Shown here piece after piece: positions 38,547-47,733 of a stretch of 64,000 nucleotides of DNA. Under the pieces are notes generated by a model. The model searched no databases and was not told where the DNA came from. It saw nothing but the letters and a program-made list of their open reading frames with translations. The DNA is from Bradyrhizobium sp. NFR13. Its GTDB lineage: Bacteria; Pseudomonadota; Alphaproteobacteria; Rhizobiales; Xanthobacteraceae. Location of the stretch: positions 186,001 through 250,000 of the forward strand of contig NZ_FOTP01000002.1 in the NCBI RefSeq assembly GCF_900114605.1, read 5' to 3'. Position numbers and translations under genes: made by a program. The stretch's first letter is position 1; each line of letters starts with the position of its first letter.

Positions 38547-38556
38547 GGGGGGGGGG
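38547..38556. repeat. Run of ten G
   Basis: Homopolymer G10 directly downstream of the oxidoreductase stop (C10 on that gene's strand), outside coding sequence. Confidence 0.9.
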
Positions 38557-38562
38557 CGTTTC

Positions 38563-39603
38563 TCATGCCTTCGATTGCGCTGCCCGAATGATCGGCGCGA
38601 CTTCGCTGCCTAACAGTTCGATCGAACGTTTCATCGCGGCGGTTTCGAGCGAGGCAGTGCTCATCTGGAAGGTGATGCGCGAGACGTCACCGAGGGTTTT
38701 GCTCGCGTGACGCATCTTGGCAGCAACCGTCGCGGGGGCACCGACCAGGAACGCGCCTTCCGGGCCGGCCATGGCATCGAATTGCTGACGCGACGGCGGC
38801 GACCAGCCGCGTTCGCGACCGATCTTCGCCGTCAGATGCGCCCAGCCGGGAAAGAACGCATCCCTGGCTGCCGCGTCGGTCTCGCCGACAAAGCCCATCG
38901 CATGCACGCCGACCTTGAGCTTGTCGGGACTGTGTCCAGCGCGGCTGCCGGCCTCGCGGTAGAGATCGACGAGCGGGCGAAAGCGCGCGAATGTGCCGCC
39001 GATGATCGCGACCATCAGGGGCAGGCCCAGCGTGCCGGCGCGCGCGAAGGATTCCGGTGTGCCACCGACGCCGATCCAGAGCGGCAACTGCGGCTGATGG
39101 GGACGGGGATAGACACCCTGGCCCTCGAGCGCCGCACGAAAGCGGCCTTTCCAGATCGGATGCTTGGTCTCGCCAAGCTTCAGGAACAGCTCGAGCTTCT
39201 CGGCAAAGAGTTCGTCATAGTCCTGCGGGTCCATGCCGAACAGCGGATAGGCTTCGCCAAACGAGCCACGACCAACGACGAGTTCCGCACGGCCTTTCGA
39301 GATGAGATCGAGAGTCGCGAATTCCTGAAACACGCGCACGGGATCAGCGGCGCTCAGCACTGTCACGGCGCTGGTCAAACGAATCTGGCTGGTGCGCGCT
39401 GCTGCTGCGGCCAGGATGATCGCGGGCGCGGAATCGAGGAATTCGGCGCGGTGGTGCTCGCCGATGCCGAAGATATCGAGCCCAACCCGGTCGGCGACCT
39501 CGACCTCATCAAGGAGGCCCGCCATGCGATCGGTCGCTGAAGGCAGCTTGCCCGTCGCCGGATCGGGAAGGATGGCCGCGAAACTGTCGATGCCGATTTC
39601 CAT
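38563..39603 (-). CDS. LLM-class flavin-dependent oxidoreductase
   Basis: 346 residues. It belongs to the luciferase-like monooxygenase (bacterial luciferase) superfamily, using FMNH2 or F420-type cofactor in a TIM barrel. Typical stretches are EVADRVGLDIFGIGEHH, ARTSQIRLTSAVTVLSAADP, DLISKGRAELVVGRGSF and LPLWIGVGGTPES. The start MEIGIDSF at 39603 has AAGGAG 6 nt upstream. The substrate is not predictable. The alginate-type barrel follows upstream on the same strand, 41 nt away, so they may be co-transcribed. Confidence 0.92.
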   Translation of the reverse strand: MEIGIDSFAAILPDPATGKLPSATDRMAGLLDEVEVADRVGLDIFGIGEHHRAEFLDSAPAIILAAAAARTSQIRLTSAVTVLSAADPVRVFQEFATLDLISKGRAELVVGRGSFGEAYPLFGMDPQDYDELFAEKLELFLKLGETKHPIWKGRFRAALEGQGVYPRPHQPQLPLWIGVGGTPESFARAGTLGLPLMVAIIGGTFARFRPLVDLYREAGSRAGHSPDKLKVGVHAMGFVGETDAAARDAFFPGWAHLTAKIGRERGWSPPSRQQFDAMAGPEGAFLVGAPATVAAKMRHASKTLGDVSRITFQMSTASLETAAMKRSIELLGSEVAPIIRAAQSKA

Positions 39604-39644
39604 GAGAACTCCTTGTTCAATTCGTTGGCCGGGTCGCTTCACCG

Positions 39645-41045
39645 CTAGAACCGGAAGTTCGCCATCACGCTGATCAGGGTGATGGTCTGCGCAGGTCCGG
39701 TCTCCGATATGAAGCGCCCGGGTTCGAAGGCGCTCAGCGATGCCGACAGGTTCAGTTCGGCCGTGGCCTGCCACGCGACGGACAGCTCGATCTGATTGCC
39801 GATGAAGCGCGCATCGCTGCCTTTGCCACTCCGCACGAGGTTTCCAGGGACGCCGTAGATGCCGTCGGCCGTGCTCTGTCGCCAAAAGGCGCCGCCGGTG
39901 AGCGAGACTGCGACATCCTTGCGCGGATAGACAGTGACCGACGGTCGCACCTGAATGAGGTTGCGCGGTCCGACAGGAGACAGCGCACCAAAATATTTGC
40001 CCCGCGGAAACAGCGGATTGAACGTCCCGAGATTTGGATCATCCGGGTTGTTGTCGCCCGAGATGACGTCAGACATGAACCGGAGTTCCGGTTGCAGCCA
40101 CGTTTCGAGGAAGCGATAGCCGAATTCGCCGCCAATGCCCCATGCGGCCACGCGATGCGTTCCGAAAGTCCCGCGCTGCAGGGCGCCTTCGAAATTCCAG
40201 AACCATTTGCCGGTATCGCCAAAAATCCGCGTTCCGAACGTATGTGCCAGTTCTCTACCGCGGCCCTGGTCGAAAACCGCATCGCGGTCCAAGAGACCGA
40301 GATAGTAGACATCGACACCGATCGACCGGTTCTCTTTCAGCCACTGCGTCGCATAGGCGCCCCAGACAGACTTTTGGCGAGATGTGCGATCATCGAAATC
40401 GCCCGGAAAATTATCGACGGGACGCGCGTAAAACGCCGTCATCTGCCGATCCGCCGACGTCACGACCGCGTCGAGACCGTCGAAGGCCTGCGGGACATTG
40501 GGACCATAGCGTGTGTCGATGAAACGGCCGGCGCCGAGCGACATCAGCTTCCGGCCTGCCGACATTTGCAGCGTGGTGCGGTCTCCGACATCGATCTCGA
40601 CCTCGGCGAACGCCTGAAGCATATCGGCGCCGGTCGTATCAGCCGGACGTGTCGTCCGGCTGATGCCGGTGATCGCCGAGAAGATGGGCTGTGTGAACAA
40701 CCGCACATTTCCTGCGTGAAGGTCGGCATAGGGCATGAACCGGTGCCAGATATAACTATCATTCGGCGCCGATCCCCAATTGACGTTCGTATAGCCTTCA
40801 TAGCGCGACCGGGCTTCCATGCCGGTCGTGAGATAAATCGAGCTTTGTTCCTGCAGCGGGATGTATTTGAACGGCTCCGTCCAGTGGCCGGTTCGCTTTG
40901 ATGGATCAGCGAGATAGGACCAGTCCTCGCGATATCGTTCGTTCGTCAGCGTCGGCGCGCGTTCGACGTCGGTGCCGACCTGGGCCTGCACAAATGTAGT
41001 CGTCGCGGCCATCGTCGCCGCAAGAACGAAGCTCAACTTGATCAT
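39645..41045 (-). CDS. Alginate-export-type outer-membrane barrel (AlgE-like)
   Basis: 466 residues. Signal peptide (1-21, ending F-V-Q-A-Q), then long amphipathic strands with frequent aromatic ends, ending in VMANFRF with a C-terminal phenylalanine for BAM. The internal R-x-R-Y-E-G and QPELRFMSDVISGDNNPDDP stretches fit the alginate_exp family, whose members elsewhere are substrate-specific porins. No alginate synthesis genes are present, so it is probably an uptake or efflux channel for another compound. Confidence 0.87.
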   Translation of the reverse strand: MIKLSFVLAATMAATTTFVQAQVGTDVERAPTLTNERYREDWSYLADPSKRTGHWTEPFKYIPLQEQSSIYLTTGMEARSRYEGYTNVNWGSAPNDSYIWHRFMPYADLHAGNVRLFTQPIFSAITGISRTTRPADTTGADMLQAFAEVEIDVGDRTTLQMSAGRKLMSLGAGRFIDTRYGPNVPQAFDGLDAVVTSADRQMTAFYARPVDNFPGDFDDRTSRQKSVWGAYATQWLKENRSIGVDVYYLGLLDRDAVFDQGRGRELAHTFGTRIFGDTGKWFWNFEGALQRGTFGTHRVAAWGIGGEFGYRFLETWLQPELRFMSDVISGDNNPDDPNLGTFNPLFPRGKYFGALSPVGPRNLIQVRPSVTVYPRKDVAVSLTGGAFWRQSTADGIYGVPGNLVRSGKGSDARFIGNQIELSVAWQATAELNLSASLSAFEPGRFISETGPAQTITLISVMANFRF

Positions 41046-41202
41046 CAGGCGTTTTCATCGATGGTGGCAGTCAGATCACCGGACAGCACAGCTCGTTCCC
41101 GCCGCGCTCGGCCGTTGCTTATGTGCTGAGGGGGACGGCGAGACCGCGATGAGCGGTTGATGCTCGCACGGTCGCGCCGTCCCAAGGGGCAGGTGGTCTC
41201 AG

Positions 41203-41850
41203 TTAGCTTTTCGGCACCGGCGTGTTGAGCAGCTGCTGCTCCCACACATAGGCGATGCCGCTGCCGCCGCCGTGCTGTATCATGAGCTCCGTCAATCCGG
41301 GCACCGTGTCCAGCCGGGCCCAGTCGCGCTGCCATTCAGCGGCCACCGCGAACCAGGTCATCATGTTGGCGCCGGCCCGGATCATGCGCTGGATCGCGAC
41401 CTCGTGGGCCTCGAGCGATATGCCGCCGGACGCGTCGGTGACGACCGTGACGTCCCAGCCTTCGCCGAGCGCCTGTATCGTGGGCATCGCGACGCAGACT
41501 TCGGTCCACAGGCCAGCGATGATCAGTTGCTTGCGGCCCGTCGCCTTCACCACGTCCACCACCTTCGGATCTTGCCAGGTGTTGACCCAGGTCCGATCGA
41601 TCACCTCCTGGCCGGGGAAGACATCGGTGATCTGTGGGAACAGGATGCCGCCACGTTCAACGAGCACGCTGGTCAGGATCGTGGGGACACCGAACAGCTT
41701 GGCGGCCTTGGCGAGACCCACCGTGTTGTTGATCACCATCTGCGGTTCGTGGCTGTTCAGGTTGGCGAGTTGGAACGGCTGGTGGTCGATCAGAACGAGA
41801 ACCGAGTCTTCGGGACGAAGAAGCGACGCAAGGCCATTACGAAAGGTCAT
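41203..41850 (-). CDS. Isochorismatase-family hydrolase (YcaC-like)
   Basis: 215 residues. The catalytic aspartate lies in VLVLIDHQPFQ and the nucleophile cysteine in IIAGLWTEVCVAMP, spaced as in cysteine hydrolases of this superfamily. The substitution W-T-E-V-C for the usual T-x-x-C is the YcaC type; the substrate of that group is unsettled. The start at 41850 (MTFRNGLASLL) is the first in frame after a low-complexity leader. The LysR regulator is divergent across 103 nt, so it is the likely controller. Confidence 0.9.
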   Translation of the reverse strand: MTFRNGLASLLRPEDSVLVLIDHQPFQLANLNSHEPQMVINNTVGLAKAAKLFGVPTILTSVLVERGGILFPQITDVFPGQEVIDRTWVNTWQDPKVVDVVKATGRKQLIIAGLWTEVCVAMPTIQALGEGWDVTVVTDASGGISLEAHEVAIQRMIRAGANMMTWFAVAAEWQRDWARLDTVPGLTELMIQHGGGSGIAYVWEQQLLNTPVPKS

Positions 41851-41891
41851 GAATACATCCTCTGCTGCCGTTGTAAGTGAGGTGGGTTGGG

Positions 41892-41918
41892 AGACATGCG
41901 CCAACGGCGACGTTGTCT
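41892..41918. promoter_or_regulatory. Candidate LysR operator between the divergent pair
   Basis: Inverted repeat AGACA (41892-41896) ... TGTCT (41914-41918) with an inner GCC-AAC-GGC, in the middle of the short divergent spacer. LysR regulators bind such interrupted dyads; the pairing here is imperfect by two bases in register. Confidence 0.35.
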
Positions 41919-41953
41919 GAGGGCGTATTGCCGTTCTTGCCGGTAATGCGATA

Positions 41954-42892
41954 GTGACCGCTCGTGCCAAGCTGTGTCGCAGAACGGGGAACGCCGAATT
42001 GGATATCGAGGATCTCAGGACATTCGTGGAAGTTGCCGATGCCGGAGGCGTTTCGCCCGCTGCGCGTCGGCTTGGCGTTTCCAAGTCAATCGTCAGCCGG
42101 CAACTCGCACGCATCGAAGCGGAACTCGGCGTCCAGCTGCTCGCGCGCACCACGCGCGGCGCTGCGCTCACTGAAGCTGGTGCCGCGTTTCGTGACCATG
42201 CAGCGCGCGCCTGCGCCGAGATCGACACGGCGAGGGACATGCTTCTGCCAGACGGCGAGCTTTGCGGCCGTCTGCGCATTGCAGCGCCTCTGACTTTCGG
42301 CCCAACTCACCTCGCGCCTGTGCTCGCGGACATGGCGCGACGTCATCCGCAGCTCCACGTCCACACCGTCTACAGTGATCGCTTCGTCGATCTCATCGCC
42401 GAAGGTTTCGATTGTGCGATCCGGTTTGGCTATCTTCAGGACTCGAACCTGATCGCGCGGCACGTCGGGCCCTTTTATGGAAAGTTAGTCGCGAGCCCGG
42501 ACTATATCAAAGCGCATGGTTCACCCGAGACGCCGGACGAACTCGTCGACCATCAGGCTCTCATGCAGGGCACCGAAGCCTGGCAATTCATGGATGGCGA
42601 CAAGATCATCACGGTGCGTCCACAGGGGCGATTCAAGGCCGACAACGGCGCAGCTCTTGTCGCCGCCGCATTGGCAGGACTCGGTATCGCCTGGCTCCCG
42701 GGTGGCATCACCGACGACCACATCGCCTCCGGCGCGCTGGTTGTGGTCATGACACGCTATCCACCACCGCCGGCAGGTGTCTATGTCATCCGTCCGCCGA
42801 GTCAGCATCCCTCACGGAAGGTGCGGGTTCTTACCGAAATGCTGATCGCGTGTTTTGAAAAGGCCTCGCGCCCTGCGGGTGTTGGCCGCTAA
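41954..42892 (+). CDS. LysR-type transcriptional regulator
   Basis: 312 residues from GTG 41954; TTG 41999 (starting LDIEDLRTFVEV) is an equally plausible start, giving 297 residues. The winged helix-turn-helix covers the first 60 residues after that (AARRLGVSKSIVSRQLARIEAELGVQLLAR). The effector domain (about 105-300) has GRLRIAAPLTFGPTHLAPVL, typical of the subgroup regulating small redox or hydrolase genes. It probably controls the divergent isochorismatase-like gene and possibly itself. Confidence 0.92.
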   Translation: MTARAKLCRRTGNAELDIEDLRTFVEVADAGGVSPAARRLGVSKSIVSRQLARIEAELGVQLLARTTRGAALTEAGAAFRDHAARACAEIDTARDMLLPDGELCGRLRIAAPLTFGPTHLAPVLADMARRHPQLHVHTVYSDRFVDLIAEGFDCAIRFGYLQDSNLIARHVGPFYGKLVASPDYIKAHGSPETPDELVDHQALMQGTEAWQFMDGDKIITVRPQGRFKADNGAALVAAALAGLGIAWLPGGITDDHIASGALVVVMTRYPPPPAGVYVIRPPSQHPSRKVRVLTEMLIACFEKASRPAGVGR

Positions 42893-42949
42893 CGCACGAA
42901 CTAACCGGACGGCGCGGAGGGACCGGCCGAGGCTTAAGTCGCGCGTGGC

Positions 42950-44857
42950 CTAGATCTCAATTTCGGTGCCGAACTCGACGACTTGTCTGGTCGGCACGTC
43001 GAAGAAAGCTGCGGAGCGTTCGGCGTTACGCTGCAGGAACGCAAATACGGTTTCGCGCCACACCGCCATGCCGGCGACCTTGTCACTGGGGATGATGGTC
43101 TCGCGGCCGATGTAATAGGTGATGTCGGCGAGGTCGATGCCGGGCAACTTGCCCTGTTCGCACGCCAGGCTCAGCCCGTCGGAAATCGTCGGATATTGCA
43201 TGAAGCCGTAATGCAGGATGACGCGCGTGATCCCTTCGATCACTTCGATGATCTCGGCGCGATTGGCATCCGGGACGCGCGGCACTTCGGAGATCTGCAC
43301 GGTCACCAGAATGACGCGCTGATGCAGAACGTGGTTGTGCTTGACGAATTGCGTCAGCGCCAGCGGCACGCCGTTTGGCGTGGATGCCAGGAAGGCCGCG
43401 GTGCCATTGAGCCGCGCATGGCAGCGACTGACGGCCGTCTCGATCAGGTCTTCTTCGGGCTGACGCAGTTTGGCGCGGGCGCTTTCGACCAGTTTGACAC
43501 CACTGCGCCATGTCAGCATCAGGAACGCCACAGCGGCCGCCAGTAATAGCGGAAACCAGCCACCTTCGAACAGCTTCGTGGAATTGGCGGCGAAGAAGAT
43601 GCAATCGATGATGAAGAAGAAGCCGTTCACTGACACGACGAGAAGCGGCGGATAGCCCCATTGCAGCGCGACCAGTGCCGCGAGCAGCGTGGTGATCGCC
43701 ATCAGCAGCGATACGGCGATGCCATAGGCGCCCGCCAGCGCGTCCGATGTGCCGAAGCTGAGCACGGCGGCCAGCGTTGCCGCGGCCAGCAGCCAGTTCA
43801 CCAGCGGCACATAGATCTGGCCCATCGCGTGGCTGGTGGTGTGCCGGATCTGCATCCGCGGCAGGAAGCCGAGCTGGATCGATTGCTGAGTCAGCGAGAA
43901 CACACCGGAGATGATAGCCTGCGAGGCGATCACCGTCGCGACAGTGGCAAAGGCCACCAGCGGGTAGTGCAGCCAGTCAGGCGCCAGTTGATAGAACGGG
44001 TTGTTGACGGCGGTGGGGTCAGCGATCAGCAGTCCCGCCTGGCCGAAATAGTTCAGCACCAGCGCCGGCAGGGCGATGGCAAACCAGGCGAGCCGGATCG
44101 GCATACGTCCGAAATGACCCATATCGGCATACATCGCTTCACCGCCGGTCACGGCAAGGAAGGCCGCGCCAAGAATGGCAAAGCTGATGTGGAAGTCTTG
44201 ATGGATCAGGAATTCGAAAGCATAGAGCGGACTGACGGCAGCGAGCACGCCGGGCGATTGCACGATGCCATGGATGCCCAGCAGCGCGAGCACGACAAAC
44301 CAGCCAAGCATCACCGGCCCGAAGATGCCGCCGATGAAGCCGGTGCCCTTGCTCTGCATCAGGAACAGTCCGATCAGAATGATGACGGTGAGCGGAACCA
44401 CCAATGGCGCCAGCGATGGTGCATCGACCTTGAGGCCCTCAATGGCTGACAGCACCGAGATCGCCGGTGTGATGGCGCCGTCACCATAAAGCAGCGCGGC
44501 GCCGACGAGACCGACGACCAGCAGATGTATGCGCCATGTGCCCGGCTCTGCGTTGCGCGCGTGAAGCAGCGCCAGCAGCGCGACGATGCCGCCTTCGCCG
44601 CGATTGTCGGCGCGCAGAATCAGAAGCGCGTATTTCAGGGAGATAATGAGGATCAACGCCCAGAGGATCAGCGATACCACGCCGAGCGTTGCTTCGGGTG
44701 TGAGAGGCCCGCCATGGGCCGCTGCCCTCACGGCTTCCTTGAGTGCATAAAGGGGGCTGGTGCCGATATCGCCATAGACGACGCCGAGCGCGCCGATCGT
44801 TGCCGTAAGAGGAAGTCCGCCAGAGTGGCCTGGCGATGCGGCTGGGATGGCGGTCAC
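42950..44857 (-). CDS. kup: Potassium uptake protein Kup
   Basis: 635 residues. K+:H+ symporter of the KUP/HAK/KT family. The N-terminal signature GALGVVYGDIGTSPLYALKE (about 23-42) is followed by 12 membrane segments (to about residue 460) and a cytoplasmic C-terminal domain with FVKHNHVLHQRVILVTV and MQYPTISDG. Rhizobiales often carry several copies. It has no partner genes nearby. Confidence 0.96.
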   Translation of the reverse strand: MTAIPAASPGHSGGLPLTATIGALGVVYGDIGTSPLYALKEAVRAAAHGGPLTPEATLGVVSLILWALILIISLKYALLILRADNRGEGGIVALLALLHARNAEPGTWRIHLLVVGLVGAALLYGDGAITPAISVLSAIEGLKVDAPSLAPLVVPLTVIILIGLFLMQSKGTGFIGGIFGPVMLGWFVVLALLGIHGIVQSPGVLAAVSPLYAFEFLIHQDFHISFAILGAAFLAVTGGEAMYADMGHFGRMPIRLAWFAIALPALVLNYFGQAGLLIADPTAVNNPFYQLAPDWLHYPLVAFATVATVIASQAIISGVFSLTQQSIQLGFLPRMQIRHTTSHAMGQIYVPLVNWLLAAATLAAVLSFGTSDALAGAYGIAVSLLMAITTLLAALVALQWGYPPLLVVSVNGFFFIIDCIFFAANSTKLFEGGWFPLLLAAAVAFLMLTWRSGVKLVESARAKLRQPEEDLIETAVSRCHARLNGTAAFLASTPNGVPLALTQFVKHNHVLHQRVILVTVQISEVPRVPDANRAEIIEVIEGITRVILHYGFMQYPTISDGLSLACEQGKLPGIDLADITYYIGRETIIPSDKVAGMAVWRETVFAFLQRNAERSAAFFDVPTRQVVEFGTEIEI

Positions 44858-45030
44858 TGGCAGCCCTCACAGGACTCGCGCTTAACGATCGCGCTTGACC
44901 GGCAGTCTGCGACGTTGCGTCGCGAATTGCTATGAAATTAGTTGAAGTAGCTGTCGCGAGAATTTCACTGAACTATGCATCGCGCAAGGTGGGGGAGTGT
45001 AGTTCGATTCCCGGATTAAGTATCACTACA

Positions 45031-45048
45031 CCCCGGCTCTGGCCGGGG
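45031..45048 (-). terminator. Hairpin downstream of the 85-aa secreted protein
   Basis: 7-bp perfect stem CCCCGGC / GCCGGGG with a 4-nt loop, 19 nt past the stop of the minus-strand gene. T-run weak. Confidence 0.45.
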
Positions 45049-45066
45049 CGTGGTATCCTTTGCCGC

Positions 45067-45324
45067 TTAGCGACGCTCAGTGGTCACGAGGCGGACTTCG
45101 CGGACAGTGATCGTCTTGCTGGCTGCGCTACGCAGGCAGGAGGCCTCGAAGTTCGGCCAAGCCTGTTCCGAGCAGTTGCGACCTACCGTGTGGATGTCCA
45201 GGCGGTCGGCCTTGGCGAGGGCCACCGGCACCGACGCCTCGACCTTCGGGGCGAAGCCCGGCAGAACAGTGAGGGCGGCTGCAATGAAAGCTGCGACGGC
45301 AACTGCTGAGAGAGTCTTGATCAT
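45067..45324 (-). CDS. Small secreted two-cysteine protein
   Basis: 85 residues. Signal peptide about 1-30 (AFIAAALTVLPGFAPKVEA). The mature part reads RNCSEQAWPNFEASCLR, with two cysteines 12 residues apart around W-P-x-F-E; this motif recurs in short exported proteins of Bradyrhizobium relatives as I recall them, without a known function. AGGGGA sits 5 nt before the ATG. Confidence 0.78.
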   Translation of the reverse strand: MIKTLSAVAVAAFIAAALTVLPGFAPKVEASVPVALAKADRLDIHTVGRNCSEQAWPNFEASCLRSAASKTITVREVRLVTTERR

Positions 45325-45649
45325 GACGGTCCCCTGTCATTCGGGCCGTTTTGGCCCCGTTTGTTTGTCGCTTCCTGTGCTTGCCTGATTAATCAGACCC
45401 GGTTTCAGGAAGTTGTCGTGTCCGGGCAAAGTGGTTTCATCCGGCCCGGTTTGTGTTTCGTCCATACGCGCGTGACGACATATGAGGCTGGAAAGCCCAA
45501 TGTTTTCAGTATCGTCGCTGCGTACCCAGTAGACGCGCTGACCTGCCTTCCGGTTCGAATCCGGGGCAAAAATAAACACCGGCCATTCGACCCCGGTGGG
45601 CGGAACCAAGTCGGCTTGCGGCTCGAACGGGGGCAGGGTAGGAGGGGGA
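45325..45649. other. 325-nt intergenic region before coaD
   Basis: It holds divergent promoters of the secreted-protein gene and coaD. A 90-codon frame on the minus strand has no ribosome site or domain. A TCCGG-TTCGAAT-CCGGG segment (near 45552-45568) imitates a tRNA T-arm but no tRNA body surrounds it. Confidence 0.5.
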
Positions 45650-46147
45650 ATGCCTCGTATCGCGCTTTATCCCGGTTCATTCGATCCCGTCACCAATGGC
45701 CATCTCGACGTGGTCCGCCATGCCGTTGGCCTGTGCGACAAGCTCGTGGTCGCGATCGGCGTCCATCCTGGCAAGAAGCCGCTGTTCTCGACAGAGGAGC
45801 GGCTGGAGATGGTGAAGCAGGTATTCGAACCGCTGGCCTCGGCCGCCGGCTGCGAATTCGACTGCACGACCTATGACAATCTCACCACCACGCTGGCGCA
45901 ACAGATTGGTGCGACCATCATGATCCGCGGGCTGCGCGACGGCACCGATCTCGATTACGAGATGCAGATCGTCGGCATGAACGAGACCATGGCGCCGGAG
46001 GTGCAGACGGTATTTCTTCCGGCCTCGGTCAGCGTCCGCCCGATCACCGCCACACTGGTCCGGCAAATCGCCGCCATGGGCGGCGACGTTTCGGCTTTCG
46101 TCCCGGACCCGGTCGCCAGGAGCCTCAAATCCAAATTCGCCGGTTAA
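45650..46147 (+). CDS. coaD: Phosphopantetheine adenylyltransferase
   Basis: 165 residues. It catalyses the fourth step of coenzyme A synthesis, transferring AMP from ATP to 4'-phosphopantetheine. Nucleotidyltransferase motifs are [12 protein letters not shown] (about 6-17), the pantetheine-site [14 protein letters not shown] and the late [13 protein letters not shown]. The start at 45650 (MPRIALYPG) has GGAGGGGG immediately upstream; the longer reading is glycine-rich leader. It opens the co-directional run through tgt. Confidence 0.97.
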   Translation: MPRIALYPGSFDPVTNGHLDVVRHAVGLCDKLVVAIGVHPGKKPLFSTEERLEMVKQVFEPLASAAGCEFDCTTYDNLTTTLAQQIGATIMIRGLRDGTDLDYEMQIVGMNETMAPEVQTVFLPASVSVRPITATLVRQIAAMGGDVSAFVPDPVARSLKSKFAG

Positions 46148-46173
46148 CCGGCTTTCTCTGATCCGGAGTTTCC

Positions 46174-46755
46174 ATGATCCGTATAGTCGCACTTGCTGCC
46201 GCGCTGATGTTTGCGGTTCCTGCTGTCGCGCAGGCACAAGCTCCGGCCGCTGCGCCGCTTCCGGCCGGCCTCGACAAGGCCAATGCCATCGTGATCGACA
46301 CGACCAAGGGTCGCATCGTCATCAAGCTGCGCACCGATATCGCTCCGCAGCACGCCGAGCGCATCAAGCTGCTGGCCCGCGAAGGTTACTACAACAACGT
46401 GCCGTTCCACCGCGTGATGGACGGCTTCATGGCGCAGACCGGCGACGGCAAGAACTTCAACGGCACCGGCGGATCGAAGTATCCGAACCTGAAGGCCGAG
46501 TTCTCGCAGGTGCCGTACAAGCGCGGCGTTGTTGGTATGGCACGCGCAGGCGATCCGGATTCGGCGAATTCGCAGTTCTTCATCATGTTCGCTGATGGCT
46601 CGTCGCTGAACGGCAAGTACACCGTGGTGGGCGACGTCGTCGCCGGTATGGACGTGGTGGACAAGCTCAAGAAGGCACCTCCCGGCTCGGCCAGCGGCGC
46701 CGTGACCGACCCTGACAAGATGGTCAAGGTTCAGGTCGCTTCCGACATCAAGTGA
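46174..46755 (+). CDS. Periplasmic cyclophilin-type peptidyl-prolyl isomerase
   Basis: 193 residues. Signal peptide 1-23 (ending V-A-Q-A), then a cyclophilin domain: [36 protein letters not shown] with the catalytic arginine, GVVGMARAGDPDSANSQFFI and GDVVAGMDVVDKL. It accelerates proline isomerisation in exported proteins (PpiA-like). The next gene starts inside its stop (GTGA). Confidence 0.96.
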   Translation: MIRIVALAAALMFAVPAVAQAQAPAAAPLPAGLDKANAIVIDTTKGRIVIKLRTDIAPQHAERIKLLAREGYYNNVPFHRVMDGFMAQTGDGKNFNGTGGSKYPNLKAEFSQVPYKRGVVGMARAGDPDSANSQFFIMFADGSSLNGKYTVVGDVVAGMDVVDKLKKAPPGSASGAVTDPDKMVKVQVASDIK

Positions 46756-47204
46756 GCATCATGATGCCGCGATGCAGGGTGATCGCTCTGCTCGCGGCAT
46801 TATTGCTGTCTGGCGTCCTTCAGACGCATCCGGCGTCGGCTCAGTCTGACGCAGTCAGCACTCTGGAGGGCATGTTCGGAAGGCTGAAAGCGTGCTGGCA
46901 ACCGCCGGCATTGCCGCGAGGTCATCCGGGCATGGAGATCACGGTGCTGTTCAGCTTCAGGCGATCCGGTGAACTTCTCGGAAGGCCGCGAATTACCTTC
47001 GAGACGCCGGATGCCTCCGAGGCCGACAGCGTTGCCTACCGAACGGCTGTGATGGAGACATTGCAACATTGCACGCCGATGCCATTTACCGGGGGCCTGG
47101 GCGACGCAGTCGCTGGACGCCCCTTCCGAGTGCGGTTTGACGACCGCCGAAACAAACCCAAACCAGTAGAGAGACGAGCATGGCTGTTACAGAGAATACT
47201 TTGA
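46752..47204 (+). CDS. Secreted TonB-C-like protein between two cyclophilins
   Basis: 150 residues from GTG 46752, overlapping the upstream stop as GTGA; ATG 46761 or 46764 are alternatives. A signal peptide (about 1-30) ends P-A-S-A. The mature domain (about 35-135) resembles the TonB/TolA C-terminal fold of small periplasmic proteins: LKACWQPPALPRGHPGMEITVLFSF, then AVMETLQHCTPMPFT, with two cysteines. The 3' end overlaps the next cyclophilin by 25 nt. Function unknown. Confidence 0.8.
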   Translation: MSIMMPRCRVIALLAALLLSGVLQTHPASAQSDAVSTLEGMFGRLKACWQPPALPRGHPGMEITVLFSFRRSGELLGRPRITFETPDASEADSVAYRTAVMETLQHCTPMPFTGGLGDAVAGRPFRVRFDDRRNKPKPVERRAWLLQRIL

Positions 47205-47644
47205 TCCTTGAAACCACCCAGGGTCCCGTCACCATCGAGATGCGCCCGGATCTGGCACCGGGCCATGTCGCTCGTATCAAGGAGCTGGTGCGCGAAGGCT
47301 TCTACGACGGTATCGTTTTCCACCGCGTCATCGATGGCTTCATGGCCCAGACAGGCTGCCCGCAGGGCACCGGCACCGGCGGCTCGGGCAAGAAGCTGAA
47401 GGCCGAATTCAATGCCGAGCCGCATGTGCGTGGCACCACCTCGATGGCTCGTGCGGCAAATCCGGATTCGGGCGATAGCCAGTTCTTCATCTGCTTCGAC
47501 GACGCGTCGTTCCTCAACAAGCAGTACACTGTCTGGGGCAAGGTCACCGAAGGCATGGAGAACGTCGACAAGATCAAGCGCGGCGAGCCGGTGCAGAACC
47601 CGGACAAGATCGTCAAGGCGCATATGGCTGCCGATGCCGAGTAA
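47180..47644 (+). CDS. ppiB: Cytoplasmic cyclophilin-type peptidyl-prolyl isomerase
   Basis: 154 residues, no signal peptide. [64 protein letters not shown] and [13 protein letters not shown] give the whole cyclophilin core including the catalytic Arg. It is a paralogue of the periplasmic enzyme two genes upstream. GAGAG precedes the ATG inside the previous gene. Confidence 0.95.
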   Translation: MAVTENTLILETTQGPVTIEMRPDLAPGHVARIKELVREGFYDGIVFHRVIDGFMAQTGCPQGTGTGGSGKKLKAEFNAEPHVRGTTSMARAANPDSGDSQFFICFDDASFLNKQYTVWGKVTEGMENVDKIKRGEPVQNPDKIVKAHMAADAE

Positions 47645-47698
47645 TAGACGGGTCATGCCTGGGCCTGCTCCGGGCATTGATCACGCGAATTGGATGGG

Positions 47699-47719
47699 TT
47701 GCCGGGCTATGCCCGGCAA
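47699..47719 (+). terminator. Hairpin before queA
   Basis: Perfect 9-bp stem TTGCCGGGC / GCCCGGCAA, 3-nt loop, 14 nt before the queA start; a second imperfect ATGCC/GGCAT hairpin lies just upstream (47655-47677). It may attenuate or shield the queA ribosome site. Confidence 0.4.
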
Positions 47720-47733
47720 TGCCATTTAGGGCC

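Noticed and set aside
45552-45568. tRNA T-arm-like TCCGG-TTCGAAT-CCGGG
   Set aside because: No D-arm, anticodon arm or acceptor pairing around it; not a tRNA gene.
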